Source: Blastocatellia bacterium (GTDB lineage: Bacteria > Acidobacteriota > Blastocatellia > HR10 > J050). Taken from it: a stretch of 50,278 bases of DNA. A model generated the notes under the pieces. That model searched no databases. It was not told the DNA's origin and saw nothing but the letters and a program-made list of their open reading frames with translations. The position numbers were made by a program, and so were the translations under genes. Location: positions 1 to 50,278 of the forward strand of contig JANWZE010000057.1 of NCBI GenBank assembly GCA_025054955.1. The letters are read 5' to 3'. This document shows positions 29,472 through 38,774 of this stretch, one piece after another (position 1 is the first letter of the stretch; the number at the start of each line of letters is the position of its first letter).

Positions 29472-31079
29472 ATGATTCGACATGACACATTTTTTATACC
29501 ACTGGCTGCACTGCTCGCCGCAGTGCTGGTCTTCGTAGGCGCACCGATGGGGATCGCCTCTGAAAATCACATTGTCCCGCCAGGAACCGTGCTGGCGCTG
29601 AGAATGGATACGGCGCTCAATTCCAGAACGGCCAAGGCAGGCGATCGTTTCACGGCAACTGTGATCAAAGATGTAACCGTCAACAATCAGGTGGTCATCC
29701 CGAGTGGCAGCCGTGTGGAGGGACATGTCACCGCCGCCGTGCCGGCGCGACGGATGAGCCGAGCTGGTACCATCGCGGTTGATTTCGATCGCCTCATCTT
29801 ACCCGACGGACGGTCGTATGCCGTAGATGGGAATCTGACCTCAACCGATCCCAATGAGAAACAGAAGATTGACGAAGAAAGTCGTATTTCTGGCGGCTCG
29901 TCCAAGAAACGGAGTATTGTCTTCATTGGAGGCGGCGCGGGCGTTGGCGCCGTCATTGGGGTGATTGCCGGCGGCGGCAAAGGCGCGGCTGTCGGCGCGG
30001 GCGTTGGCGCAGCCGCTGGCACAGCCGCGGTGTTGCTGGCCAAAGGCCACGAAGCCGTTGTCCAACCGGGCGCTGAATTCGGGTTGGAATTGGTGCGGCG
30101 ACTTGAGATGGCTGCCTTCACCCCGAGCAGCAGCGGCGGAGCAGGTGTTCGGCGCGAAGATTTTTCTTCGTCAGAAATGATTCGACGAGCACAGCTCAGC
30201 TTAAAGCAGCAAAATTATTATGACGGCGCGATTGATGGCGTCATCGGCCCACGACTGCAACGCGCCATCCGCGATTTCCAACGCGACCGCGGCTTGCCGG
30301 AGACGGGTGAGTTGGATGAACGAACAGCCATCCGATTGGGTATCACCTCTGAACCAATCTCTGCGGATGCCCGCAAAAATGCGCGAGCCATTAAAGTCAC
30401 CGATGCCTATGCCGAGCGGATTGATGACAATGCGATTCGCGTGGTCATCAACATTGAAACGCCGACTGGTGGCTGGAAGACGTTTGTCGAACACAGCATT
30501 GTCAACGATCAAGTTCACGTGTGGGCGCGTGGTATCCCGCCAAGCGGCACGGTGACGCAGGCCATCGTTCCCGGACGCCTGGAAACGACGATTACGAACG
30601 CCGGCTCATACATTGAACGAGTGATCGTGCATGGCGCCGGCTCAGATCAAACCATCAAGGTATTGCCTGCTGGCGGTTATGTGGGCGCGATCAGTCGCCG
30701 CACAAATGAGCTGCTGGCTCAGTACGAGCAAGCGCTTGGCGTGAGCCGCCGAGGCGATGAAATCATCTTTGCCCCCGGCCGCAATTACACTGAAGACGAA
30801 GTCGAGCTGTTATTGGCGCTGCAAAGCTTGCAGAAGCTGGCTGATTCGTATGGAGCCACGGGTGAGGCCGACAACAATCCGGCGACCCGACGCGGGGTTG
30901 CACGCGCCGTGCTGCGTCAAGCCCATGATGTCGAACGACTCGTTCAGCAGGCCAACACGGACGCCATGAAGGAAGTTGCCCGCCATTGGCCAGCCCTGGA
31001 AGCAGAACTCAAGCAACTGGCCGCTGCCAACGGCATGACATGGAAGCGCAGCGGGTTTGCCCCGCGCAGAAAATCGTAG
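29472..31079 (+). CDS. Exported protein with glycine-zipper and peptidoglycan-binding domain
   Basis: The 535-residue protein begins with a signal peptide (hydrophobic to about residue 25, ending GIASE). An N-terminal beta domain follows with a TrbI-like or outer-membrane feel (VPPGTVLALRMDTAL, RVEGHVTAA). A Gly/Ala-rich run (about 157-195, GGGAGVGAVIGVIAGGG) is a glycine zipper that could insert in a membrane. Next is a PGBD-1 peptidoglycan-binding domain (about 236-285, RRAQLSLKQQNYYDGAIDG and AIRDFQRDRGLPETGELDE). The C-terminal part is helical. It probably links the envelope to peptidoglycan. The exact function is unknown. Confidence 0.75.
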   Translation: MIRHDTFFIPLAALLAAVLVFVGAPMGIASENHIVPPGTVLALRMDTALNSRTAKAGDRFTATVIKDVTVNNQVVIPSGSRVEGHVTAAVPARRMSRAGTIAVDFDRLILPDGRSYAVDGNLTSTDPNEKQKIDEESRISGGSSKKRSIVFIGGGAGVGAVIGVIAGGGKGAAVGAGVGAAAGTAAVLLAKGHEAVVQPGAEFGLELVRRLEMAAFTPSSSGGAGVRREDFSSSEMIRRAQLSLKQQNYYDGAIDGVIGPRLQRAIRDFQRDRGLPETGELDERTAIRLGITSEPISADARKNARAIKVTDAYAERIDDNAIRVVINIETPTGGWKTFVEHSIVNDQVHVWARGIPPSGTVTQAIVPGRLETTITNAGSYIERVIVHGAGSDQTIKVLPAGGYVGAISRRTNELLAQYEQALGVSRRGDEIIFAPGRNYTEDEVELLLALQSLQKLADSYGATGEADNNPATRRGVARAVLRQAHDVERLVQQANTDAMKEVARHWPALEAELKQLAAANGMTWKRSGFAPRRKS

Positions 31080-31165
31080 CAGACACGGCCTTGAGGACCG
31101 AGGATGGCGACGCCGATTGGCTGCCGTCCTCGCTCTTCAGTCGTCTATCCTCGATTTTTCTGATG

Positions 31166-31174
31166 TGTTACACT
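31166..31174 (+). promoter_or_regulatory. Candidate extended -10 promoter for purM
   Basis: TGTTACACT carries an extended TGN element plus TACACT (31169-31174), 8 bases before the ATG at 31183. No good -35 is visible. The mRNA would be leaderless or nearly so. Confidence 0.4.
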
Positions 31175-31182
31175 GCCTGCGC

Positions 31183-32244
31183 ATGGTGAGCAACCGATTC
31201 AATCCGACGCCGATGACATACCGCGACGCTGGCGTGGATATTGACGCGGCTGACGCCGCCAAAGTCCGTATCCGTCAGTTGGCGCGACAGACGTTCACGC
31301 CATCGGTATTAACCGACATTGGTGGCTTTGGCGCGTTGTTCCGCGCTGACTTCAGCCACTTGCGCGAGCCGGTCTTGGTCTCCAGCGTGGATGGTGTCGG
31401 CACCAAGTTAAAGGTGGCGTTCATGACCGGCATTCACGATACGGTGGGCTATGATCTGGTGGCGCATTGCGTGAACGATATTCTGGTGCAGGGTGCGCGG
31501 CCGTTGTTTTTCATGGATTACATTGCGCTCGGCAAGATGGAGCCTGATGTTGTGGCGAGTCTCATTGAAGGATTATCGCGCGGCTGCCAAGAGGCTGGCT
31601 GTGCGCTGATCGGCGGTGAGACAGCGGAGATGCCGGGATTTTATGCGCCTGGCGAATATGATGTTGCTGGATTCATTGTCGGCGTCGTGGACCGCTGCCG
31701 CATCATTGACGGTCACGCGATTGAGCTCGGCGATGTGTTGCTTGGCCTACGTTCTCTGGGCCTGCATACAAACGGCTATAGTCTGGCACGCAAGTTGTTG
31801 TTTGAGATAGCGGGCTATCAAGCAAATACCTATCTTCAGGAGCTCGGCTGCACTGTGGCCGAAGAATTACTCAAACCGCATCGCAATTATCTGCCGTTAC
31901 TCTCAGGTTTGCTCGATAGCGGCTACATCAAAGGACTGATTCATCTGACTGGCGGCGGTTTTCCCGGCAACATCCCGCGCGTGTTGCCCGATGGCTGCGC
32001 GGCCCAGATCAACGAAGGCTCCTGGCCTGTGCTGCCGGTATTTGAACTGTTGCAACGGCTGGGTTGCGTGGCTCGTGACGAAATGTACCGCACGTTCAAC
32101 ATGGGTATCGGGATGATTATGGTTGTGGCGCCGCAGCACGTCGAAACCGTCACAGCGCATCTGGCGGCGCAGAATGAACCGGTGTACTCGATTGGCCGTG
32201 TCGTTCCGGCAGCCGCCGACAAAGTGCAATTTGTCAACGCATGA
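31183..32244 (+). CDS. purM: Phosphoribosylaminoimidazole synthetase (AIR synthase)
   Basis: PurM closes FGAM to AIR with ATP in purine synthesis. The protein of 353 residues has the family's start block (MTYRDAGVDIDAAD), SSVDGVGTKLKVAF, HCVNDILVQGARPLFFMDYI, GGETAEMPGFY and the C-terminal TGGGFPGNIPRVLP and FNMGIGMIMVV. The ATG at 31183 (MVSNRFNPTP) is the chosen start; a later ATG at 31213 (MTYRDAG) matches the usual length as well. purN overlaps the end by 4 bases, so the two genes form an operon and act in adjacent pathway areas. Confidence 0.95.
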   Translation: MVSNRFNPTPMTYRDAGVDIDAADAAKVRIRQLARQTFTPSVLTDIGGFGALFRADFSHLREPVLVSSVDGVGTKLKVAFMTGIHDTVGYDLVAHCVNDILVQGARPLFFMDYIALGKMEPDVVASLIEGLSRGCQEAGCALIGGETAEMPGFYAPGEYDVAGFIVGVVDRCRIIDGHAIELGDVLLGLRSLGLHTNGYSLARKLLFEIAGYQANTYLQELGCTVAEELLKPHRNYLPLLSGLLDSGYIKGLIHLTGGGFPGNIPRVLPDGCAAQINEGSWPVLPVFELLQRLGCVARDEMYRTFNMGIGMIMVVAPQHVETVTAHLAAQNEPVYSIGRVVPAAADKVQFVNA

Positions 32245-32861
32245 GCGAACGGGCACGCTTGGGCATTCTGATTTCCGGGCGCGGCAGCAATATGCTGGCG
32301 CTCATTCAAGCCGTCCAGAGCGGACGACTGGACGCAACCGTTGCGCTTGTCCTGAGTAATGTGCAGGGGGCTGCTGGCTTGGAAAAAGCTCAGGCTCACG
32401 GCATCGAAACGCTGGTCATCTCTCACAAAGGCATGTCGCGTGAAGAACACGAACAGCGGGTCGTTGCAGCATTGAAAGAGCGGCGGGTTGATCTGGTCTG
32501 TCTGGCCGGTTATATGCGCTTGCTGAGTCCTTATTTCATCAGCCAATTTCCTCAACGCATTCTGAACATTCACCCGTCGCTGCTGCCGGCGTTTCCCGGA
32601 CTGGATGCTCAGCGCCAGGCTCTAGCCTATGGAGTGAAGTATTCCGGTTGCACGGTTCATTTCGTGGATGAAACGCTCGATGGCGGGCCTATCATCGCGC
32701 AAGCGGTCGTGCCTGTTCACGACGATGATACGGTCGAGTCGCTCGCAGCCCGGATACTGGAGCAGGAACACAAAACCTATGTTGAAGCCGTTGCCCTCGT
32801 CCTGAGCGGCAACTATCGGATCGAAGGCCGCCGGGTCATCTGGAGCAGGAGCCCCGCTTAG
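32241..32861 (+). CDS. purN: Phosphoribosylglycinamide formyltransferase (10-formyl-THF)
   Basis: PurN moves a formyl group from 10-formyl-tetrahydrofolate to GAR in purine synthesis. The 206-residue protein starts LGILISGRGSNM and has the catalytic block NIHPSLLPAFPG (N109, H111) and the aspartate of LDGGPI (D147). The ATG overlaps the purM stop as ATGA, so the genes are coupled. The C-terminus (EGRRVIWSRSPA) is normal. Confidence 0.95.
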   Translation: MSERARLGILISGRGSNMLALIQAVQSGRLDATVALVLSNVQGAAGLEKAQAHGIETLVISHKGMSREEHEQRVVAALKERRVDLVCLAGYMRLLSPYFISQFPQRILNIHPSLLPAFPGLDAQRQALAYGVKYSGCTVHFVDETLDGGPIIAQAVVPVHDDDTVESLAARILEQEHKTYVEAVALVLSGNYRIEGRRVIWSRSPA

Positions 32862-32911
32862 AGCGAGTTTCAATCGTCTTTAGCTTAGGGGCCTGCATCT
32901 TGCTAGCCAAA

Positions 32912-32927
32912 GCACGCTGGAGCGTGC
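32912..32927. repeat. Short perfect hairpin between convergent genes
   Basis: GCACGCT, GG, AGCGTGC. It lies between purN and the minus-strand lipoprotein gene and may end either transcript or be an interspersed palindrome. There is no T-run. Confidence 0.5.
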
Positions 32928-32948
32928 GCAGGGTACACACAAGCGGCT

Positions 32949-33761
32949 CTAATAGAGCGAAGCTTCGACCAGTTTCTTCAAATTCTCCCGCGTGAAGAAT
33001 GACAGCGGTATGTTGGGATTGTCATCAGCCTCCATGGTTTCAAACACGATTCGCTTTTGATACTTGCGATTGTCAACCTCGGTGCGCACGTCGCGCCATC
33101 GGCCATTTTGTTGCATCCAGAGCGTTGAGCGAAGACGAACCAACTGATTCTCCGCGTTGTACAATTCGATTCGCGCCGGCAAATAATTATCCTGACGAAA
33201 ATAGATGACCATTTTGTAAAACCGCGAGGTCGCATCGGGTTTCAGTTGACCCTCAACCTTATATGTTTGCAGCGGGCCGATCTGTTCCATGCCGATGAGC
33301 CGGTATTCGTACAGATCATAGCCGCCCACCGATTCTTGCAGTGTCATACCAAACTGCGAATCCTCTTGCCGTAGGTCTTGTACCTCAACGAACTTGGCCA
33401 TGCCGGGCAGGTAGGTGACGCTCTGGATGGGTTGGCCCGGCGCCTGTATCGTCAGCAATACACGCGCTGGGTCGCCTTTGCTGGCCAATTGCTGGCGTAT
33501 GGTGTATTGCGTGTCGTCAACGCATTTCTGGTAATTCATGATGATGAATTCACGCTCGGTTCCATCTGCTTCTTTGACGCGCGCTTTGATCTTGGTCTTC
33601 GCATCACGACAACGGTCGCGATTTAGATACTGCTGGACAATTTGCTCACCGGTGGGCAATGGCGGCGTCTCAGGGGTTGAGGCCGTTTGTTCGCGTTGGC
33701 ATGCTTGCCCGACGGCAACCAAGAGCAACACAACAACGCATCGTGGAAGAGTGTTCAGCAT
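32949..33761 (-). CDS. LolA-like outer-membrane lipoprotein-sorting protein
   Basis: The 270-residue exported protein starts MLNTLPRCVVVLLLVAVGQA with a possible lipoprotein cysteine (lipobox weak, GQAC). The mature part has the beta-rich half-barrel of LolA/LolB-like carriers, with YRLIGMEQIGPLQTYKVEG and MVIYFRQDNYLPARIELYN and the typical end ENLKKL. Such proteins pair with RND transporters and may carry lipids to the outer membrane. It follows the RND gene by 13 bases. The ATG at 33761 was chosen because it follows AGGAG and avoids overlap; a GTG at 33782 would overlap by 8 bases. Confidence 0.78.
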   Translation of the reverse strand: MLNTLPRCVVVLLLVAVGQACQREQTASTPETPPLPTGEQIVQQYLNRDRCRDAKTKIKARVKEADGTEREFIIMNYQKCVDDTQYTIRQQLASKGDPARVLLTIQAPGQPIQSVTYLPGMAKFVEVQDLRQEDSQFGMTLQESVGGYDLYEYRLIGMEQIGPLQTYKVEGQLKPDATSRFYKMVIYFRQDNYLPARIELYNAENQLVRLRSTLWMQQNGRWRDVRTEVDNRKYQKRIVFETMEADDNPNIPLSFFTRENLKKLVEASLY

Positions 33762-33774
33762 CAGGTCGTCTCTC

Positions 33775-36156
33775 CTAATCACTGACGGCGGCGCTCACGG
33801 CAGAACCGGCCGACGGGTTCGGCGCCGGCGCGCCACCGACTTGCAACAACCGTGAGTTCATCAACACAGGTAGAAAGATCATATTTGAGATTAGGCAGGC
33901 CATGATTGTCACCGCGGAGAGCAATCCGCCGGTTCGCACTGGCACGAATGACGAAAACGCGAAAATAGCAAACGCCAACGCCAATGTCAGGTTGGCGAAA
34001 ATGATCGGCGCTCCACTGTGCTGAATGCTGATCGCCACGGCGCGGCGTTTATCGGCCATCTCGTGGCAACATTGCCGATAACGACGTATTAAATGGGCAG
34101 CGTTATCCACCGCCAATCCCAATACAATGGATGCGACTAAGCTGGTGTTCAGATTCAGATCAATGCCCATCCAACCCATGAAGCCAAAGAAAGCGATGAT
34201 CGGCACAGCATTTGGCAGCATGGCTACGAAGCCAGCCTTGATCGAACGAAACAGCAGCGCCATCATGGCGAAAATGGAGAGAACCGCGATGATGAGGCTC
34301 CGCGCCTGCTCCCTGGCCACGCTGTTGGATGTGCGGTTTAGCAGAATCAGCAGGCCTGTCGGATAGGCCGTCCACGCTGGCGGCAAATTCGTTTGTGTCC
34401 ATTCATCAATGCGGCGCAGCGTTTGATCTATCCGGGTAGAGTCGAACAGATGTGACCGAACCATGATCTGGGTCCGAGAAGCGTCGTCGCTGATGAAGCG
34501 AATCGGCGAATCGGCAGCCGAGGCTCTCAGTTGCGAAAAGAGCTGGTCGAGCTTCGCTTGATCTGAAGGGATCGCTTCATCGCGCTGCTCACTACCGCTG
34601 AACAGACGATTTGTCGTTACGACCAAATCGGCCACCGAGAGCGCGCGATCAATCCCCGGAAGCGTTTCGACGAAATGCTGCAACGCAACGATCATGTTGA
34701 GCGCGTCAGCTTGCCGAAATTCGTTGGAACGATCGCTGTTGACGATAATGCGAAAGCCGGCCGTGCCGCCCAGATGCGCGTTGATTCGCTCAGCGCCAAT
34801 GCGCTCAACAGATTCATTGGGATAAAACGACAGGTAATCCGTCTTGATACGCAGCCGGCCAATGCCGGCGACCGCCAGCAACGCCACACTAAAAGCAGCG
34901 ACGTAGATCACCATCTGACGACGTGTCACAAATTGCCCGACGTGTTCCAACAAAAAGTCTATCGTGGTTCTGCCTGAGTGCTGGCCGACGCTTTTCGGAG
35001 GCGAAGGTTTGAGCAACACAAGCCACGCTGGGACCAACGTCAGCGTCACAATCATCACTACGCCGACGCCCAGAGATGCGTACATCCCCATCTGTTGCGT
35101 GCCGACAATCGTTGTGAAGGCCAGCGAGCCGAAACCAGCCATCGTGGTTGTCGCTGAAACGATCACCGGCGGACCGATGAAACGCAAGGCATGCAACACC
35201 ATGGCGCGTTGTGTGGGCGCGGGTAAATTGCGCGTTGCCGCCAGCGCTGAGCGGTCGCACTGGGAGAGGTTATACTGATTGATCACATGGATCACATACG
35301 AGCTGCCGATGGCCATCAAAATCACAGGCAGCATCATGCTCACCAGCGTGAGCGACTCGCCCATCAGCGCCATCACGCCAAAGGTCCAGATCAAGCCGAT
35401 GGCCACCGTCGCAAGCGGCATCACGACGCCGCGCCACGTGCGGAACGCAAAGTAAAACGTCAATAAAATGAGCGACACGGTGAGCGGCGCAAACTTCAAT
35501 AAATCACCGTGAACATGCACGTCATTGCGATAGTCCATGTAGGGCAGACCAGCGAAATGAATCTGATCGTCCCTGAACTCGTTTTCGATAATTCGCTCGA
35601 TTTCCGCCACTGCCTTCTTCTCAGCCTCACCGCCAGCGGCGGAGAAGAAGACGTTCAGTGCTACCATGCTTCGATCCGGCGAAACGAGATTGCCAACAAT
35701 GAATCGGCTGCCTTCGATTTCCTGAGCAATTTCTTTCAGCTCATCTGCCGAAGCTGTGGCCGGAATCAGTGGACCGACGCGCAGGCTGTCATGAACATTG
35801 CGGGCGTGTTGAAGATCGGGCAGGCTGATGACCTGCTTGACGCCAGCCACGCGTTCGATGCGGCGCGTCAACAGGCGGACGCGCTCGATGACAGCCGGCA
35901 CGAATACGTCGTCGGCCAGCAATGCCACAATCATCACCCGGTCATCGCCGAAGGTCTTCACCGCTTCTTGGTATTGAGTCAACGCCCGGTCGTGGCTGAC
36001 CATCAACGCGTTCGGTGAATTATCGAGCGGGACGCCGCGCGTGACCAATTGATAAAAGAAAAAAGACGTGATCAGCAAAACGCCGGCTAGAACAGCGCGC
36101 GGGCGATTGACGATCGCCTGCCACACCTTGTCCAACACGCGACTCGGAAACTTCAT
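33775..36156 (-). CDS. RND/MMPL-family transporter
   Basis: A 793-residue polytopic protein with the two-half RND layout: a first membrane helix, a large periplasmic loop (about 45-220), five or more helices, a second periplasmic loop (about 430-610, YLSFYPNESVERIG) and a second helix bundle. Sterol-sensing-like motifs such as LGLAVDNAAHLIRRYRQ are present. It matches the predicted hydrophobe/lipid exporters of the MMPL type, often found beside a LolA-like partner as here. Substrate unknown, possibly lipids or hopanoids. Confidence 0.85.
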   Translation of the reverse strand: MKFPSRVLDKVWQAIVNRPRAVLAGVLLITSFFFYQLVTRGVPLDNSPNALMVSHDRALTQYQEAVKTFGDDRVMIVALLADDVFVPAVIERVRLLTRRIERVAGVKQVISLPDLQHARNVHDSLRVGPLIPATASADELKEIAQEIEGSRFIVGNLVSPDRSMVALNVFFSAAGGEAEKKAVAEIERIIENEFRDDQIHFAGLPYMDYRNDVHVHGDLLKFAPLTVSLILLTFYFAFRTWRGVVMPLATVAIGLIWTFGVMALMGESLTLVSMMLPVILMAIGSSYVIHVINQYNLSQCDRSALAATRNLPAPTQRAMVLHALRFIGPPVIVSATTTMAGFGSLAFTTIVGTQQMGMYASLGVGVVMIVTLTLVPAWLVLLKPSPPKSVGQHSGRTTIDFLLEHVGQFVTRRQMVIYVAAFSVALLAVAGIGRLRIKTDYLSFYPNESVERIGAERINAHLGGTAGFRIIVNSDRSNEFRQADALNMIVALQHFVETLPGIDRALSVADLVVTTNRLFSGSEQRDEAIPSDQAKLDQLFSQLRASAADSPIRFISDDASRTQIMVRSHLFDSTRIDQTLRRIDEWTQTNLPPAWTAYPTGLLILLNRTSNSVAREQARSLIIAVLSIFAMMALLFRSIKAGFVAMLPNAVPIIAFFGFMGWMGIDLNLNTSLVASIVLGLAVDNAAHLIRRYRQCCHEMADKRRAVAISIQHSGAPIIFANLTLALAFAIFAFSSFVPVRTGGLLSAVTIMACLISNMIFLPVLMNSRLLQVGGAPAPNPSAGSAVSAAVSD

Positions 36157-36383
36157 GATGAAGGGCTAAGTATAGGCCACGACTCAACGGAAAAGACAGC
36201 CTGCGAACCACGCGGACCTCTGCGTCTCGGCAAGTTCAGTTTTCATCCTTCGTAGCGTGCTGGCGCTCATGAGCGATTCTTCCCGAAATTGACGCTATGA
36301 CAGAAAAGAAATCAACCTGCAATCCCCATTCTGGGAGGAATCGCCGATGAGCAGCAACTCGCTGATGAGGTCGTTGGAAGGTC

Positions 36384-36941
36384 TCATCCTCGCCAACGCG
36401 GTGGCACGACGCCCTTGAGCCGATAATAGGGCACTGTTTGTCCGCGATGATGAGTCATGTGGTCGCGCGTGTACCAAAAGATTTTGCGTCGCGGGCGACT
36501 TCCTTCGGGGAATGCGACGACTTCATCAGCCTCTTCATCGGATAACTCACGGGCGACTTGGGCAACGTAATCAAGAGCGCGCTCTAGATAAGCGATGATC
36601 TGCGCCTTGGTTTTATACGCTGAGAGGTCATCATCGGGCGGCTTTTCACCTTTGACAAACCGGGCGATGTTCACGATGCTCGATTCAGCAATGTGCAGCA
36701 TGTGCTCGGCAAATGATCGCAGTTCCGGCGTTGGCTTATAGTCATAATACTCTTCGGGCATCGCCTGAGCGAATTCCAGCGTGACTTGCTTGGACAATTC
36801 CCAATCAGGCAGAAAGTCGCGTCCAAATCGGGTATTGGGCTCTGCTCGGTGCGGCCCATCGGATTTACAGGCAATGGCAGCGACCACCGAAATGGCTGTC
36901 CCCACCAGTTCGCGGCGTGTGATTCGTGTGTTCGTATCCAT
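36384..36941 (-). CDS. DinB-like protein with Tat/lipoprotein signal
   Basis: A 185-residue protein of the DinB/YfiT four-helix fold. Histidines suited to bind metal are visible in FAEHMLHIAE and YTRDHMTHHRGQ. The N-terminus carries a twin-arginine motif (ITRRELVG) followed by a hydrophobic run and a cysteine (AIACKSD, residue 25), which predicts a Tat-exported lipoprotein. Most DinB-fold enzymes are cytoplasmic thiol transferases, so an exported form is noteworthy. The end is at 36384 and the repeat region lies upstream of the start. Confidence 0.78.
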   Translation of the reverse strand: MDTNTRITRRELVGTAISVVAAIACKSDGPHRAEPNTRFGRDFLPDWELSKQVTLEFAQAMPEEYYDYKPTPELRSFAEHMLHIAESSIVNIARFVKGEKPPDDDLSAYKTKAQIIAYLERALDYVAQVARELSDEEADEVVAFPEGSRPRRKIFWYTRDHMTHHRGQTVPYYRLKGVVPPRWRG

Positions 36942-37223
36942 GACCTTTATCTCTCCATCTGACGAGCTACTTCATTCACGATCCATTGCTCGTCGGGAAA
37001 TTGCCCGGTCTCCGGTTTGCAATTTGGGTCATTGGCATTTGTTTCGGATTTCGTGCTCCGGATTTTTTGGAGTTTGTTCATTGGCATTTGTTTCGGATTT
37101 CGGATTTGGTGCTTCGGATTTCCCCGCAGGTGCTTCGGATTTCGGATTTGGTGCTTCGGATTTCCCCGCAGGTGCTTCGGATTTCCCCCGCAGAGGCTTG
37201 GAATTTTTGATTGTCGGTTCCTG
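36942..37223. other. Repeat-containing intergenic region
   Basis: Apart from the repeats at 37092-37197 no gene is supported. Earlier bases (37017-37090) contain further shorter versions of TTTCGGATTTCG, a decayed part of the same array. Confidence 0.6.
37092..37197 (+). repeat. 42-base tandem repeats, TTCGGATTT type
   Basis: Two exact copies of a 42-base unit (37092-37133, 37134-37175; beginning TTCGGATTTCGGATTTGGTG) and a third truncated copy (to about 37197). Similar CCGAAATCCGAA-type repeats are found between genes in many environmental bacteria. Open frames over it (NPKHQIRNPKH) are not genes. Confidence 0.9.
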
Positions 37224-38696
37224 CTATTGGCCGCTAAACTCGACAGCGCTGAGGGCGTTGACAACACCCCAACCGAGGAAACGGTCTGGCTGATTAGCTT
37301 GACTGGCTGTGCGACGCAGCGCATGGAGCACCTGCATTGGCGACCAATCAGGATGGGCGGCGCGAATCAACGCGGCGACACCGGCAATCAGCGGCGCTGA
37401 GAACGACGTCCCACTGACGGGTTGATACCCGCGCAGGTCAACACCCGCAGCCGCCACCACGCCCACGCCGAGCGCGACCACATCTGGCTTGATGCGTCCG
37501 TCAACGGTCGGGCCGACTGAGCTGAACCCAGCCCTGACGCCATTGAGATTGACCGCGCCAGCAGCAATCACGCCATCACCATCGGCGGGCGCAACTAGGG
37601 TATTGCGGGACGGGTGATCGCCATTGTTGCCTGCTGAATTCACGATGACGATGCCACGCTGCACGCCCATGACAGCCGCGCGCGTAATGGCTGCCGTCCG
37701 GCCATCCATATCCCGCCACGTATAGCTTCGGAACGGCGCGTCGAATTCCAGATAACCAACCGAGCTGCTGACAACGTCTACGCCCAGGCCTTCGGCCCAC
37801 TCCAGCGCCGCGATCCAGTGATCTTCCTCGCGGGGCGTTTCACTGCCCGGATGGTTCTCGGTTTTGGCCAAGATGAATTCAGCGGCGAACGCCGGTCCAA
37901 TCAATCGGCCTTCGGCAAAGCCGCCCAGCACGGATAAGACCGCCGTGCCGTGCTGTCCGAACCGTCCCATGTCTTTGCCGTCTGAGACATCCTCATCGCC
38001 GTTCACAAAATCGTACTTGGCGATGATTTTCATCTGTCTGAACGCTTCATGATCCAGGTTATTGAAGCCGGCATCAAACACACCGATGATGACCCCTTGC
38101 CCGTAATTGCCCAGTTGATGAACCGCCGGCACATTGATCTGTCGGAGTTGCGCTAGTGACGGGCCATAGTCGAATGGGAACGCTCCGCGCGGCTGAGCAT
38201 GCTCGTCGTGAAGTTGCCTGCTCGGCTCAGCGATCAGCTCTGGCTTGCTCACGCGGTAGCGCGCCACCAGGTCAATCGCTTTGACGAAATCCAATGAGTG
38301 CATCCACGCAATCTGCTGCTTAGTCGCGCGAACGCTGATGGCGTTGAGCCACTTTGACTGGTGGCGAACCTGCCGAACAGCTCGCCGAATCGCTTCGACG
38401 TAGCTCGCTTCCAGTGGCACATCGGCCATATCAACCAGATGCTGAGGCGCGCGCACGGTCAGCCGACGCTGAACGACCTTCGGCGAAAGCGCGTGTCGGA
38501 GGGCGGCTAGCTTGGCGCCGGCCTGAGGACCTTTATCGGTGAAATAGACCCAGACGAGCAACGGCTCGTCATCTTGAGCCAGGTGGTAGGCATGCCACAG
38601 ACGCAGACTGAATTTGTCTGGTTGGGCTGTATGTTCTCCGATCAACCATGTTGTGCACAGCAGGGTGAGCAATAGAAGCGTCAGTGTTCGTTTCAT
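37224..38696 (-). CDS. Subtilisin-family (S8) serine protease, exported
   Basis: The 490-residue protein has a signal peptide (MKRTLTLLLLTLLCTTWLIG), an N-terminal inhibitor-like prodomain (about 40-150) and an S8 catalytic domain from about 190. The triad is complete: D208 in GVFDAGF, H249 in FGQHGTAV and S431 in SGTSFSAP, with the oxyanion asparagine in NSAGNNG (about 357). It probably acts outside the inner membrane. It ends in GWGVVNALSAVEFSGQ with no large C-terminal adhesion domain. A short gap separates it from the E1 gene upstream. Confidence 0.93.
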   Translation of the reverse strand: MKRTLTLLLLTLLCTTWLIGEHTAQPDKFSLRLWHAYHLAQDDEPLLVWVYFTDKGPQAGAKLAALRHALSPKVVQRRLTVRAPQHLVDMADVPLEASYVEAIRRAVRQVRHQSKWLNAISVRATKQQIAWMHSLDFVKAIDLVARYRVSKPELIAEPSRQLHDEHAQPRGAFPFDYGPSLAQLRQINVPAVHQLGNYGQGVIIGVFDAGFNNLDHEAFRQMKIIAKYDFVNGDEDVSDGKDMGRFGQHGTAVLSVLGGFAEGRLIGPAFAAEFILAKTENHPGSETPREEDHWIAALEWAEGLGVDVVSSSVGYLEFDAPFRSYTWRDMDGRTAAITRAAVMGVQRGIVIVNSAGNNGDHPSRNTLVAPADGDGVIAAGAVNLNGVRAGFSSVGPTVDGRIKPDVVALGVGVVAAAGVDLRGYQPVSGTSFSAPLIAGVAALIRAAHPDWSPMQVLHALRRTASQANQPDRFLGWGVVNALSAVEFSGQ

Positions 38697-38774
38697 GGTC
38701 TTTGTTCCTTATCCTTCACCTTTACACAAGAGTTTGCTTTCTTTGCCAACGCGCCGACGGCCAACGAGCAAGGA

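Noticed and set aside
36947-37324. Minus-strand frame with NPKHQIRNPKH repeats
   Set aside because: It is the 42-base DNA repeat read through, overlapping the end of the subtilase gene.
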